NCBI GenBank assembly: GCA_043738425.1
Contig: JAYUGJ010000028.1
Location: forward strand, 1 to 44,440
Source of the DNA: PBB1 sp043738425
GTDB lineage: Bacteria > Pseudomonadota > Gammaproteobacteria > Burkholderiales > Burkholderiaceae_C
Length of the DNA: 44,440 nucleotides
Direction of reading: 5' to 3'
The notes beneath the pieces are model-generated. The model saw only the letters and a program-made list of their open reading frames with translations, ran no database searches and was not told the origin of the DNA. Below are positions 22,577 through 29,797 of the stretch, one piece after another (the first letter of the stretch is position 1; each line of letters starts with the position of its first letter). The position numbers and the translations under genes were made by a program.

Positions 22577-23437
22577 TCAGCGCGGCAGGGCCACGGCCAA
22601 GCGCACCGCAGCGACCGTGCGCGAGACGATCAAATCGACACCAAGCTGGCCCAAGGCCGCGCTCGATGCCCGCGGATCGCCGGTTACACCCAGCGCTTTC
22701 GCGCTGGCCGCATCGTGTTCTATTTTCATCTGATCGCGGCGCACCAAACTGGCATCGGTGGCCAACATCAACGAGGTGTCTGCAGCACCTGCATGGCTGC
22801 CAATTTGGGCTTCATTGAGGCCTTTGTCTTGCAGCGCACGCTGGTAGGGAGCCTGCGCCGCGTCGTAGTACGCCCGCACGAAGTGCGCACGTGCTGCAGA
22901 CCGTGCCCAGTCACGATTGAGCCGCACCGCCACCGCATCCATTTGACTCTGGTAGCCGCCGTGATCGCCAATCAACACCACGTTGGTGAAGCCGTGCTGC
23001 TTGAAGCTACGTGCCGCACCGTCGAGTACCGCTTTGAACGCATCGTCGGGTACCGACACCGTGCCGACAAACCGCATGTGCTGCGTCGGCGGTGTGACCG
23101 CACCTTCCGGTACGTAGGCCACTACCGGTGCCACCAAGGCATTGCCCAATGCCAGCGCAATGCGTTCAGCTAGCAGCTTGACTCGCACGTTGTGCTTGCC
23201 CAGCGCCATGTGCGCGCCGCTTTGCTCGGTGCCGCCCACCGGAATGATCACCGTGGTTTTTCCTGCGTGCAGCGCGTCGCGCACCTCGGTCCAGGTCAGG
23301 TCGTCGATGTGTACGCTGGCGGCGGCGGTGGTGGCGATCGGTTGGGCATGCGCTGTGCTGCCGACAGCCAACCACACTGCCCACAGCGCGGCTACCCACC
23401 ACCGCACGCACGTCGCGGCGGGAATGCAGGTCGGCAT
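22577..23437 (-). CDS. Exported creatininase-family protein
   Basis: Creatininase-family enzymes are metal-dependent amidohydrolases of diverse cyclic amides; the family also includes MftE of mycofactocin maturation. This 286-residue version has a signal peptide (WWVAALWAVWLAVGSTAHA), unusual because most members are cytoplasmic. The core is recognisable: VIIPVGGTEQSGAHMALGKHN, VVLIGDHGGYQSQ and GSHAGAADTSLML. Metal-ligand regions are altered: family consensus E-Q-H-G-P-H-L-P-L-x-T-D becomes E-Q-S-G-A-H-M-A-L-G-K-H, with His for the usual Asp, and the Glu after HAG is lost. The start chosen is ATG 23437; a GTG at 23488 extends the frame. It precedes the beta-propeller gene in the same direction. 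The substrate is not predictable. Confidence 0.8.
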   Translation of the reverse strand: MPTCIPAATCVRWWVAALWAVWLAVGSTAHAQPIATTAAASVHIDDLTWTEVRDALHAGKTTVIIPVGGTEQSGAHMALGKHNVRVKLLAERIALALGNALVAPVVAYVPEGAVTPPTQHMRFVGTVSVPDDAFKAVLDGAARSFKQHGFTNVVLIGDHGGYQSQMDAVAVRLNRDWARSAARAHFVRAYYDAAQAPYQRALQDKGLNEAQIGSHAGAADTSLMLATDASLVRRDQMKIEHDAASAKALGVTGDPRASSAALGQLGVDLIVSRTVAAVRLAVALPR

Positions 23438-23561
23438 TTTTTGAGCGTTCAAAGTCGTTTGGTTTCTATTCAGTGACAGGTGTTGCACGGCGCATCACGC
23501 CGCGGTGCAGGATAACGGCCGGGCGCAACCAACTGCTGCCGCAAGTCGTGGGTCGAGACCC

Positions 23562-23598
23562 AAAAAAATGGCCCGAGAGCGTCACGCCATCGGGCCAT
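23562..23598 (-). terminator. Intrinsic terminator of aceA
   Basis: The arms ATGGCCCGA and TCGGGCCAT (9 bp, 13-base loop) are followed on the minus strand by seven T residues. It lies about 110 bp after the aceA stop and ends aceA transcription before the creatininase gene. Confidence 0.85.
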
Positions 23599-23705
23599 TC
23601 GTGAACCAAACGCCTGCGACCGGTGATCGGTGATCGGTGACCAATGATCGGGTGATCAACGGTCAGCCGAGCATGCGGTGGGTGCGGGTGCGGGTGCGAC
23701 GCAGA

Positions 23706-25004
23706 TCAGTGTTCGTTCTTGTCGAAGAACTGTTCGTCTTCGGTCGAGCCTTTCAACGCGCCAGTCGACGCCAGCGCTTCGATCGTGGTGGTGACCGCAT
23801 CGAAGTACCCAGTGCCGACTTCGCGCTGGTGCTTGACGGCTGTGAAGCCACGGTCGGCCGCTGCGAACTCGGCTTGCTGCAATTCGACAAACGCCGTCAT
23901 GTTATTGCGCGCATAGCCATAAGCCAGGTTGAACATCGAGTAGTTCAGGCTGTGGAAACCGGCCAGCGTGATGAACTGGAATTTGTAGCCCATCTTGCCG
24001 AGCTCGTGCTGGAACTTGGCAATGGTGGCGTCGTCGAGGTTCTTCTTCCAATTGAACGATGGTGAGCAGTTGTAGGCCAACAGCTTGCCGGGAAATTTGG
24101 CGTGGATTGCATCGGCGAACCGCTTGGCGTAGGCCAGATCAGGCTTGCCGGTTTCGCACCAGACGATGTCGGCCACCTCGGCGTAGGCCAGGCCACGTGA
24201 AATGGCCTGGTCGAGACCCGCCTTGCTGCGGTAGAAACCTTCGACCGTGCGCTCGCCGGTCATGAACGGTTTGTCGTTGTCATCCACATCGCTGGTGACC
24301 AAATCCGCCGCTTCGGCGTCGGTACGGGCAATCACCAAGGTGGTGGTGCCTGACACGTCGGCAGCCAGGCGGGCCGCTTGCAACTTGGCTACCGCTTCAC
24401 GCGTAGGCACCAGCACTTTGCCGCCCATGTGACCGCATTTCTTCACCGACGCCAACTGGTCTTCGAAGTGCACGCCGGACGCGCCCGCATCGATCATCGA
24501 CTTCATCAGCTCGAACGCGTTCAACACACCACCGAAGCCGGCTTCCGCGTCGGCAATGATCGGCGCGAAAAAGTCGGTGTCGTTCTTGCCTTCGGACCAC
24601 TGGATCTGGTCGGCGCGGGTGAAGGTGTTGTTGATGCGCTTGACCACCATCGGCACCGAATTCGCTGGGTACAGCGACTGGTCCGGGTACATCTCACCGG
24701 CCAGGTTGGCGTCGCCGGCGACTTGCCAGCCCGACAAATAAATTGCTTTCAAACCGGCCTTGACTTGCTGCATGGCCTGGTTGCCGGTCAACGCACCGAG
24801 GGTGTTGACGAACGGCTCGTTGTGCAGCATGTCCCACAGCTTGACCGCACCGCGCTTGGCGATGGTGTGCTCGACCTGCAGCGAACCGCGCAAGCGCACC
24901 ACGTCGGCTGCCGAGTAACTGCGCTTGATGCCCTTCCAACGCGGATTGGTGGACCAGTCTTTTTCGATGGCGGCGACTTGTTGTTCGCGGGTAAGCGTGG
25001 TCAT
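23706..25004 (-). CDS. aceA: Isocitrate lyase
   Basis: AceA cleaves isocitrate to glyoxylate and succinate, the first step of the glyoxylate shunt, which permits growth on acetate and fatty acids, useful for photoheterotrophy. The 432-residue protein has the catalytic loop SVKKCGHMGGKVLVPTREAV with the active cysteine, preceded by HFEDQLAS. Substrate-binding blocks YLSGWQVAGDANLAGEMYPDQSLYP and LAYNCSPSFNWKK are also present. The length is that of the short bacterial form. The start ATG follows TTGGAGC at good spacing. Upstream lies a perfect 14-bp palindrome; downstream, beyond short GGTGATC repeats, is an intrinsic terminator, so the gene is probably monocistronic. Confidence 0.97.
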   Translation of the reverse strand: MTTLTREQQVAAIEKDWSTNPRWKGIKRSYSAADVVRLRGSLQVEHTIAKRGAVKLWDMLHNEPFVNTLGALTGNQAMQQVKAGLKAIYLSGWQVAGDANLAGEMYPDQSLYPANSVPMVVKRINNTFTRADQIQWSEGKNDTDFFAPIIADAEAGFGGVLNAFELMKSMIDAGASGVHFEDQLASVKKCGHMGGKVLVPTREAVAKLQAARLAADVSGTTTLVIARTDAEAADLVTSDVDDNDKPFMTGERTVEGFYRSKAGLDQAISRGLAYAEVADIVWCETGKPDLAYAKRFADAIHAKFPGKLLAYNCSPSFNWKKNLDDATIAKFQHELGKMGYKFQFITLAGFHSLNYSMFNLAYGYARNNMTAFVELQQAEFAAADRGFTAVKHQREVGTGYFDAVTTTIEALASTGALKGSTEDEQFFDKNEH

Positions 25005-25101
25005 GGTGATGCTCCAAATAGAAACGAAAAAAATGAACTGCAGAAACTGGAAATTCCAATGCCGAAGGATACCGGCGAATCGTTGAAAAAGAAAGACTTA
25101 T

Positions 25102-25115
25102 GTCTTATATAAGAC
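25102..25115. promoter_or_regulatory. Palindromic operator candidate upstream of aceA
   Basis: GTCTTATATAAGAC is a perfect 14-bp palindrome located 98 bp before the aceA start; a second imperfect half (GACTTATGTC) lies directly next to it. The AT core could also form part of a promoter. A repressor dimer of GntR or similar type might bind here. I recall similar palindromes near central carbon genes of Burkholderiales but cannot verify that. Confidence 0.45.
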
Positions 25116-25209
25116 CAAATACATCACACAACGAAATCAGCGGTTGGTTTGGTTTTTTGCGGCGTTCAGGGCAGCGTGATTCGTGGCCGTGGCGCACCCT
25201 CAGCCCGGC

Positions 25210-26385
25210 CTAGCGTTCGGCCCGCAGCAGCTGAATCGACACAGCCGTCGGCTGATTGGCCTGCAGCGCAGCGCTGGCGCTGGCTGCGTGCGCGGCACGC
25301 GACACATCGGCCGGCGTATCGGGCTTGCGCCGGTGGTCTGACCACACCTGACGCCAGTGGCGCGCGCCGGGCGTGCCATTCCACAAGCCCAGCATGTGGC
25401 GTGACGCGCGCGACCACGGCTCGCCGTCAGCTGCAAGCATGCGCATGTAATCGACCATCGCCGCCTCGACATCGCTGCGCGTCAGCGCCGAAGCCGCGTC
25501 GCCAAAATGCAGCGCGTCCCAACCGTGCAGCCACCACGGATGGTGGTAGGCCTCGCGGCCCAGCATGACGCCATCGACGTGTTGCAGGTGGGCGGTGATT
25601 TGCGCATCGGTGGTGATGCCGCCGTTGATGACGATGGTCAGCTGCGGAAAATCTCGCTTGAGTTGGTAGACGTGCCCGTAGCGCAGCGGCGGTACTTCGC
25701 GGTTTTCCTTCGGAGTAAGCCCGCGCAGCGAGGCATTCACTGCAGATGCCTCGCTGGCTGGCGAACGCCCGAGCGTGTCTTGCACGCGCGGGCTCAGGCC
25801 TTTCAACCACGCGTTGCGCGCATGCACGATAAACACCTGACACCCGGCATCGGCCACCGTGCCAACGAAGTCGCGAACGAAGTCGTAGTTCTCGCCCTGG
25901 TCGATGCCGATGCGGTGCTTCACCGTGACCGGGAGCGACACCGCATCGAGCATCGCCCTCACGCCATCGGCCACCAATTGCGGCTCGGCCATCAGGCACG
26001 CGCCGAACGCGCCGCGCTGCACCCGTTCACTGGGGCAGCCGATATTCAAGTTCACTTCGTCATAGCCCCAGCGCTCGGCCAATCGCGCGCAATGCGCCAG
26101 GTCGGCCGGATCGCTGCCGCCCAGCTGCAGCGCGAGCGGATGTTCATTCGCGTTGAACTGCAAATGCCGTTTCACATCGCCGTGGATCAGCGCGCCGGTG
26201 GTCACCATCTCGGTGTAAAGCCGCGCCCGCTGGGTCAGCGAGCGGTGGAAAAACCGGCAATGGCGGTCGGTCCAATCCATCATGGGTGCGACCGATAAGC
26301 GCCACGGATTTAACCGCGCGGGGGCGGTACTTGCGTCCAACCCATCGACGTCTTGCGCGTTCGTGGGTTCAGGGCTTTGAGGCAT
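25210..26385 (-). CDS. dusA: tRNA-dihydrouridine synthase A
   Basis: DusA reduces uridine at positions 20 and 20a of tRNA with FMN and NADPH. The 391-residue protein has the DusA opening LSVAPMMDWTDRHCRFFHRSLTQ, the catalytic cysteine in NLNIGCPSERVQRGAFGACLM, and the FMN phosphate region near VINGGITT and GVMLGREAYHHP. Family DusA reads ...GLSPKENREIPPLRY...; here about 26 extra residues sit between a GLSP and a second GLTP before KENREVPPLRY, an apparent partial duplication. The start is uncertain: ATG 26385 is used, GTG 26400 is open, and a 15-bp repeat crosses the N-terminus. Confidence 0.92.
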   Translation of the reverse strand: MPQSPEPTNAQDVDGLDASTAPARLNPWRLSVAPMMDWTDRHCRFFHRSLTQRARLYTEMVTTGALIHGDVKRHLQFNANEHPLALQLGGSDPADLAHCARLAERWGYDEVNLNIGCPSERVQRGAFGACLMAEPQLVADGVRAMLDAVSLPVTVKHRIGIDQGENYDFVRDFVGTVADAGCQVFIVHARNAWLKGLSPRVQDTLGRSPASEASAVNASLRGLTPKENREVPPLRYGHVYQLKRDFPQLTIVINGGITTDAQITAHLQHVDGVMLGREAYHHPWWLHGWDALHFGDAASALTRSDVEAAMVDYMRMLAADGEPWSRASRHMLGLWNGTPGARHWRQVWSDHRRKPDTPADVSRAAHAASASAALQANQPTAVSIQLLRAER

Positions 26386-26906
26386 GGGCTTTTGAGGCAC
26401 TGGCTTTTAAGGCACTGGCTTTTACGGCATCAGCGACATCGGTCTTTGAAAAGTCTGCACCCTTGAACAGCAACGGCAGGCCGCGCACCTTGGCCAGCAC
26501 ATGGCTGAAAACGTCACCGAAGTTCAGCCCGGCGAGGTGGCCACTGCCCTTGCCAAAGGCGATGAATGCGGCGGAGGCGGCGTCCATTTCGGCGGGCCCG
26601 GGCGGCACGATCGCGAACACCGGCAAACGAATCAAATCGTCGACAAGAACCACCGCACGTTGCCCGCGTCGTCCGTGCACCGCCATGCGTGCCACGGCGT
26701 CGGTCGCGTCGGCGCGGTTCGGAATGCGGTCGAGTTGTGCAAGCCACGCCAGCATCCGTGCCGTTTGCTCGCTTGCGGCTGCGCCGGTGGTTTCGCTCAG
26801 CAGGCGATCAAGTGCGCGCTCAACCACCGCTGTTTTGCTCAAACCCGTACTTTTAGCCAAGGTTGACTTTTCCGACGACGACGGGATTGGCGATTTCTAT
26901 AGCCAT
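26369..26906 (-). pseudogene. Decayed VapB-VapC toxin-antitoxin relic
   Basis: The reading begins at ATG 26906 behind a perfect ribosome site (AGGAGG): MAIEIANPVVVGKVN is a VapB antitoxin N-terminus. A shift of frame then occurs near 26861; the other frame continues LAKSTGLSKTAVVERALDRLL, the rest of the antitoxin DNA-binding helix pattern. The frame later runs without a stop into the C-terminal half of a VapC PIN-domain toxin: AAFIAFGKGSGHLAGLNFGD and GLPLLFKGADFSKTDV. The first half of VapC, including the D-x-S-A start motif and two of the four acidic metal ligands, is absent. So one deletion joined the genes and one small indel broke the antitoxin. The C-terminus runs into a 15-bp repeat. 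The toxin cannot be active; the operator remains intact. Confidence 0.75.
26372..26430. repeat. 15-bp tandem repeat at the dusA/vapBC junction
   Basis: Four near-identical units of the type GGCTTTTGAGGCACT (14-15 bp each) lie head to tail, covering the dusA start and the 3' end of the vapBC relic. On the minus strand they encode Lys-Ala-Ser-Ala-type repeats in the relic. Slippage here may have extended the relic frame. Confidence 0.65.
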
Positions 26907-26919
26907 TGGGTGCTACCTC

Positions 26920-26939
26920 CTATGTTGATTTCAACATAG
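26920..26939. promoter_or_regulatory. Operator palindrome of the vapBC relic
   Basis: CTATGTTGA-TT-TCAACATAG is a perfect inverted repeat with 9-bp arms, directly before the VapB ribosome site. VapBC complexes repress their own promoters at such palindromes, so this is very likely the former autoregulatory site. It could still bind a VapB from another locus. Confidence 0.65.
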
Positions 26940-27029
26940 TCAATGTACGCATGAGCCACACAACAGGTCGACGCACGGATTGGCGACGTGCCGAAAATTC
27001 ATGAACTAAAACGCAGAGCGAGCCCATGA

Positions 27030-27056
27030 AAACAGCCGCATTGAATGCGGCTGTTT
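27030..27056 (-). terminator. Intrinsic terminator after the BLUF operon
   Basis: Perfect 12-bp arms (AAACAGCCGCAT / ATGCGGCTGTTT) with a 3-base loop, and a short T-run continuing on the minus strand, lie 45 bp after the BLUF gene stop. This ends the three-gene operon. Confidence 0.85.
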
Positions 27057-27101
27057 ACGAGCAAGGCAAGCGTTCGCAATCGCGAACGCCGGAAAAAGCG
27101 G

Positions 27102-27602
27102 TCAGCGCAAGAAGCGCCCGAAAATTCCGCCGGTGGCTGTGGCCGCGGCTGCTTCTTTGGTCGGCTGGTTCGCCGCCTCTTTGGACTCGAGTGCCTGCGA
27201 GGTGGTCGACAAATCCATCAGCATTTTTTCAGCGTTGTCGCCCGTCATGCCGTATGGGTTGAATACGCTTTGCGACGAGTACTTCAGAAACATCGCGCGG
27301 TTGTCGGCGTTCGGTGCGGCGAAGCCCATCGACCAGCTCGACCAGTGGCGCTCCATCACGTTGTCGTATTTCAAAATCATGATGTTGAAGTGGCGCGGGT
27401 CACGCATCAGCTTTGCATACAGGTCGTTGACCGCTTCACGGCTGCCTTCCAGCGCTTGCAAAAACACTTTGCTGTTGAAAGCCAGCATGCCGGTCAGGTC
27501 GCGGCGCTGGTTGTTCTGCTGTGCGTTGGACAAAATCTTTTTGAATTCATTCAGGTCGACAGAATCGACGGCGGTGGACACATACACAAGGCGAGTAATC
27601 AT
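27102..27602 (-). CDS. BLUF-domain blue-light photoreceptor
   Basis: BLUF domains bind FAD and change hydrogen bonding around the flavin upon blue-light absorption. This 166-residue protein has the full domain at residues 1-100: RLVYVST with Tyr7, the Asn in QQNNQRRDLTGML (Asn31), Gln49 in FLQALEG, and HWSSWSMGF with Trp90 and Met92. These match the known flavin-contact residues Tyr, Asn, Gln, Trp and Met of AppA-type BLUF. The remaining 65 residues are a low-complexity Ala/Thr/Lys linker ending in GGIFGRFLR, without an output domain, so it is a short BLUF that must signal through a partner. A ribosome site GGAG precedes the start. It is the last gene of an operon with two unrecognised genes, 23 bp apart. 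Confidence 0.93.
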   Translation of the reverse strand: MITRLVYVSTAVDSVDLNEFKKILSNAQQNNQRRDLTGMLAFNSKVFLQALEGSREAVNDLYAKLMRDPRHFNIMILKYDNVMERHWSSWSMGFAAPNADNRAMFLKYSSQSVFNPYGMTGDNAEKMLMDLSTTSQALESKEAANQPTKEAAAATATGGIFGRFLR

Positions 27603-27625
27603 GGGGTTGCTCCTTCAGGGTTCAT

Positions 27626-28417
27626 TCAAATGGACAAGGCTTTTCGGATGGCCATGAGATGTTCCATCCCCTTGCGTCCGGTGGTGCCGATCAAGCGCTG
27701 GTATTCAGGCAGGTTGGAGAGAATTTGCTCGGTGGTCTCGAGCCGTTCAAGTGCCAGCACCGCTTCGATCGCAACGTCGGGCAGGTTCTCGAACATGAAG
27801 TCGGCCATCAGCGTGCGCGCATCGCGTACGCGGGCGGTCTCGGTCACCGCGGAACGGTGGCCTGACATCGAATTGCCGCCGAGTTGGGCGGTGGCGTTGC
27901 GTGAAAAGTCTTTCTCACCTGGCGCGATATTCGAATGCCGTGAGTGGGTTTCTTCGAGCGTGGAGTGCCGCGGTTGAACCGACTGCGGCGATTTGAAATT
28001 CTCGGTGGCGTCGAACCACCGCGAGGTCGTCGGGTCAGCCTGACGCGACTCGGCTGGCACCATGGTCGATGTCGGCGCAAACATGCTGGGTGTGTCGAGC
28101 CGCTGGCGCGCGGCCAGGCTGACCACGCGGGCCGGTGCGGCAGCAGTGGCCTTGGGCGCGACGGCGGCTACTTCGACATAACCACCGCCTTCGAGCGCTT
28201 CGAACAACGCACTCACATCGCCGAAGTTCGGGAGCAGCTGCTGGAACATGCTGACCGAGGTGCGGCCATCGACCGCAATCAGCAGTGTCTTGACCATGCG
28301 CGGCAAGTTCGAATCGGGCGAGCGTGCGGTGGCGTTGCCCTTAGCGGTGCGCATGAAGACCGGGTCGCGGTTGCGGGCGTCGCCGGGTGCGTCGTCGCGG
28401 GAAGTAGTGGCTGTCAT
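27626..28417 (-). CDS. Unrecognised regulator-like protein, middle gene of the BLUF operon
   Basis: I cannot name the 263-residue protein. Its N-terminal part (residues about 18-85) holds a compact block, VFMRTAKGNAT...LPRMVKTLLIAVDGRTSVSMF...LFEALEGGGYVEV, which looks like a small winged-helix domain seen in Burkholderiales regulators (pattern recollection, unverified). A long unstructured middle, rich in Ser, Thr, Pro and Arg, follows. The C-terminal 75 residues are helical (RDARTLMADFMFENLPDVAIEAVLALERLETTEQ) and end RKGMEHLMAIRKALSI. There is no membrane segment. It starts 11 bp after the previous gene behind AGGA and ends 23 bp before the BLUF gene, so it may be the output partner of the photoreceptor (inference). 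Confidence 0.72.
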   Translation of the reverse strand: MTATTSRDDAPGDARNRDPVFMRTAKGNATARSPDSNLPRMVKTLLIAVDGRTSVSMFQQLLPNFGDVSALFEALEGGGYVEVAAVAPKATAAAPARVVSLAARQRLDTPSMFAPTSTMVPAESRQADPTTSRWFDATENFKSPQSVQPRHSTLEETHSRHSNIAPGEKDFSRNATAQLGGNSMSGHRSAVTETARVRDARTLMADFMFENLPDVAIEAVLALERLETTEQILSNLPEYQRLIGTTGRKGMEHLMAIRKALSI

Positions 28418-28428
28418 GGCGAGGTTTC

Positions 28429-29667
28429 CTAGGTGTCCAGTTCAGCCACCATGCGCGAGGCAAGCAGGCGCGCCAACGGCTGGTTGATCGTGGTTTTGTC
28501 GAACTGCACGGCAAACCATTTCGAGGTGGCGGTCAGCGGTTGCGCCAGCGTGATGGAGTGGCTGGTTTCGGCGAAAAACTCTGCCGCCTGGCTGTCGGCC
28601 GGGTCGGCTTGCAGCAGCTGCACCACCGCGTTGATCGCCGCCTGCGCCTGCGCATGCATGTCAGTTTCGATGGCTTGCACCGCGCCGGAGGCATCCAGCG
28701 TGGCAACCCAGCGAACGCCGTCGGAGGCTAAAAAAGCGCGCAGCATGTTTTGTTCGACGTTCTGCGGAGTGGCATTGGTAGCCGCCAGCGCGTGCAGGTC
28801 GTCGTCGCCGGCTGAATCGGCAACCGCGTGCAAATCAGGCACTTCAGTCGGCGCGGCAGACTCAGAAAATTGCGCCGGGTTGTCGGCCACGTAGCCACCC
28901 AGGCAACCCAACGCCGACCGCCACACCTGCGCCATGTCTGCCAGGTTGCCCTGCACCGCAGCGACCTGGGCACCAAGCTCGGTACCGAGTGCTTCCAGCG
29001 CCGGGCGCAAACGGGCCGCACTCGGCGACACGATGAACAGCACCAGCTTGAGCCGGCGGTTCGGCTCGGCGAGCAGTTGGCGTACCCGCGCGGCCACCAG
29101 CTCGAACGACTTCGGCTCCATCGGGCCGATCAGTTGGATCAAGAAATCGCACGAGGCGTGCAGCGCGTCTACGGTTTTCGTGACACCCGCAGTGCGCTCA
29201 CGCGCATCGGCGCTGTACACATGCAGCCGCGCGCTGTCGATGTCGTTCAGCTGCACGTAATTCAACGACAGCGAACTGCCCTGTGCGTTGTCGTGAATGA
29301 AATTGAGCCGGCTGCGCGTGGCCCCTGCGGCCGCTTCAACCACTGCCAACAAGCGTGCCGCCCAAATACGCGACGGATCATCGACGCCAATGACGAAGTC
29401 ACCGGTGTGGCCTGAGCTGCCATGGCGCTTGCGCAGCCAGTTCGACAAAAACGTGTCGGCCGCCTCGGAGAACCGAACCGTTGGCGACGCGTCGGCTTCG
29501 ACCTCACCAGTGCGCAAGTTGCTGACAGCTTCGGCAAACGGCGCGAAGCCAGAGATACCACGGGTCATCGTCCACTTCGATTCGCCATCGTCGACCAATG
29601 GGGTCAGCCGCGCCACATCGCTGAGCTGGGCGAACATCGACGGCGGTTTTACATCTACTTCGGTCAT
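28429..29667 (-). CDS. Unrecognised protein, first gene of the BLUF operon
   Basis: The 412-residue soluble protein is not assignable from memory. Residues about 60-260 alternate strands and helices in a Rossmann-like or P-loop-like manner without a clear Walker A (GDFVIGVDDPSRIWAARLL, then LKLVLFIVSPSAARLRPALEALG). The last 120 residues (MLRAFLASDGVRWVATLDASGAVQAIE ... FAVQFDKTTINQPLARLLASRMV) suggest a Roadblock/LC7-like or GAF-like dimerisation fold: a strand pair with one long helix. That comparison is tentative. Its start lacks a strong ribosome site. It is the promoter-proximal gene of the operon with the winged-helix-like protein and the BLUF receptor. Confidence 0.7.
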   Translation of the reverse strand: MTEVDVKPPSMFAQLSDVARLTPLVDDGESKWTMTRGISGFAPFAEAVSNLRTGEVEADASPTVRFSEAADTFLSNWLRKRHGSSGHTGDFVIGVDDPSRIWAARLLAVVEAAAGATRSRLNFIHDNAQGSSLSLNYVQLNDIDSARLHVYSADARERTAGVTKTVDALHASCDFLIQLIGPMEPKSFELVAARVRQLLAEPNRRLKLVLFIVSPSAARLRPALEALGTELGAQVAAVQGNLADMAQVWRSALGCLGGYVADNPAQFSESAAPTEVPDLHAVADSAGDDDLHALAATNATPQNVEQNMLRAFLASDGVRWVATLDASGAVQAIETDMHAQAQAAINAVVQLLQADPADSQAAEFFAETSHSITLAQPLTATSKWFAVQFDKTTINQPLARLLASRMVAELDT

Positions 29668-29797
29668 GCGAATTCATCCCAAATGACCGACACGTCAAGC
29701 GCGCCAGCAGGAATTGATCAACTGTCTCGAAGTGGTATCGGTAAGCAGGGGTTTGATCTTGAGCCCGCTTACGAACAAGTCACCCGCATCAGCGGAA

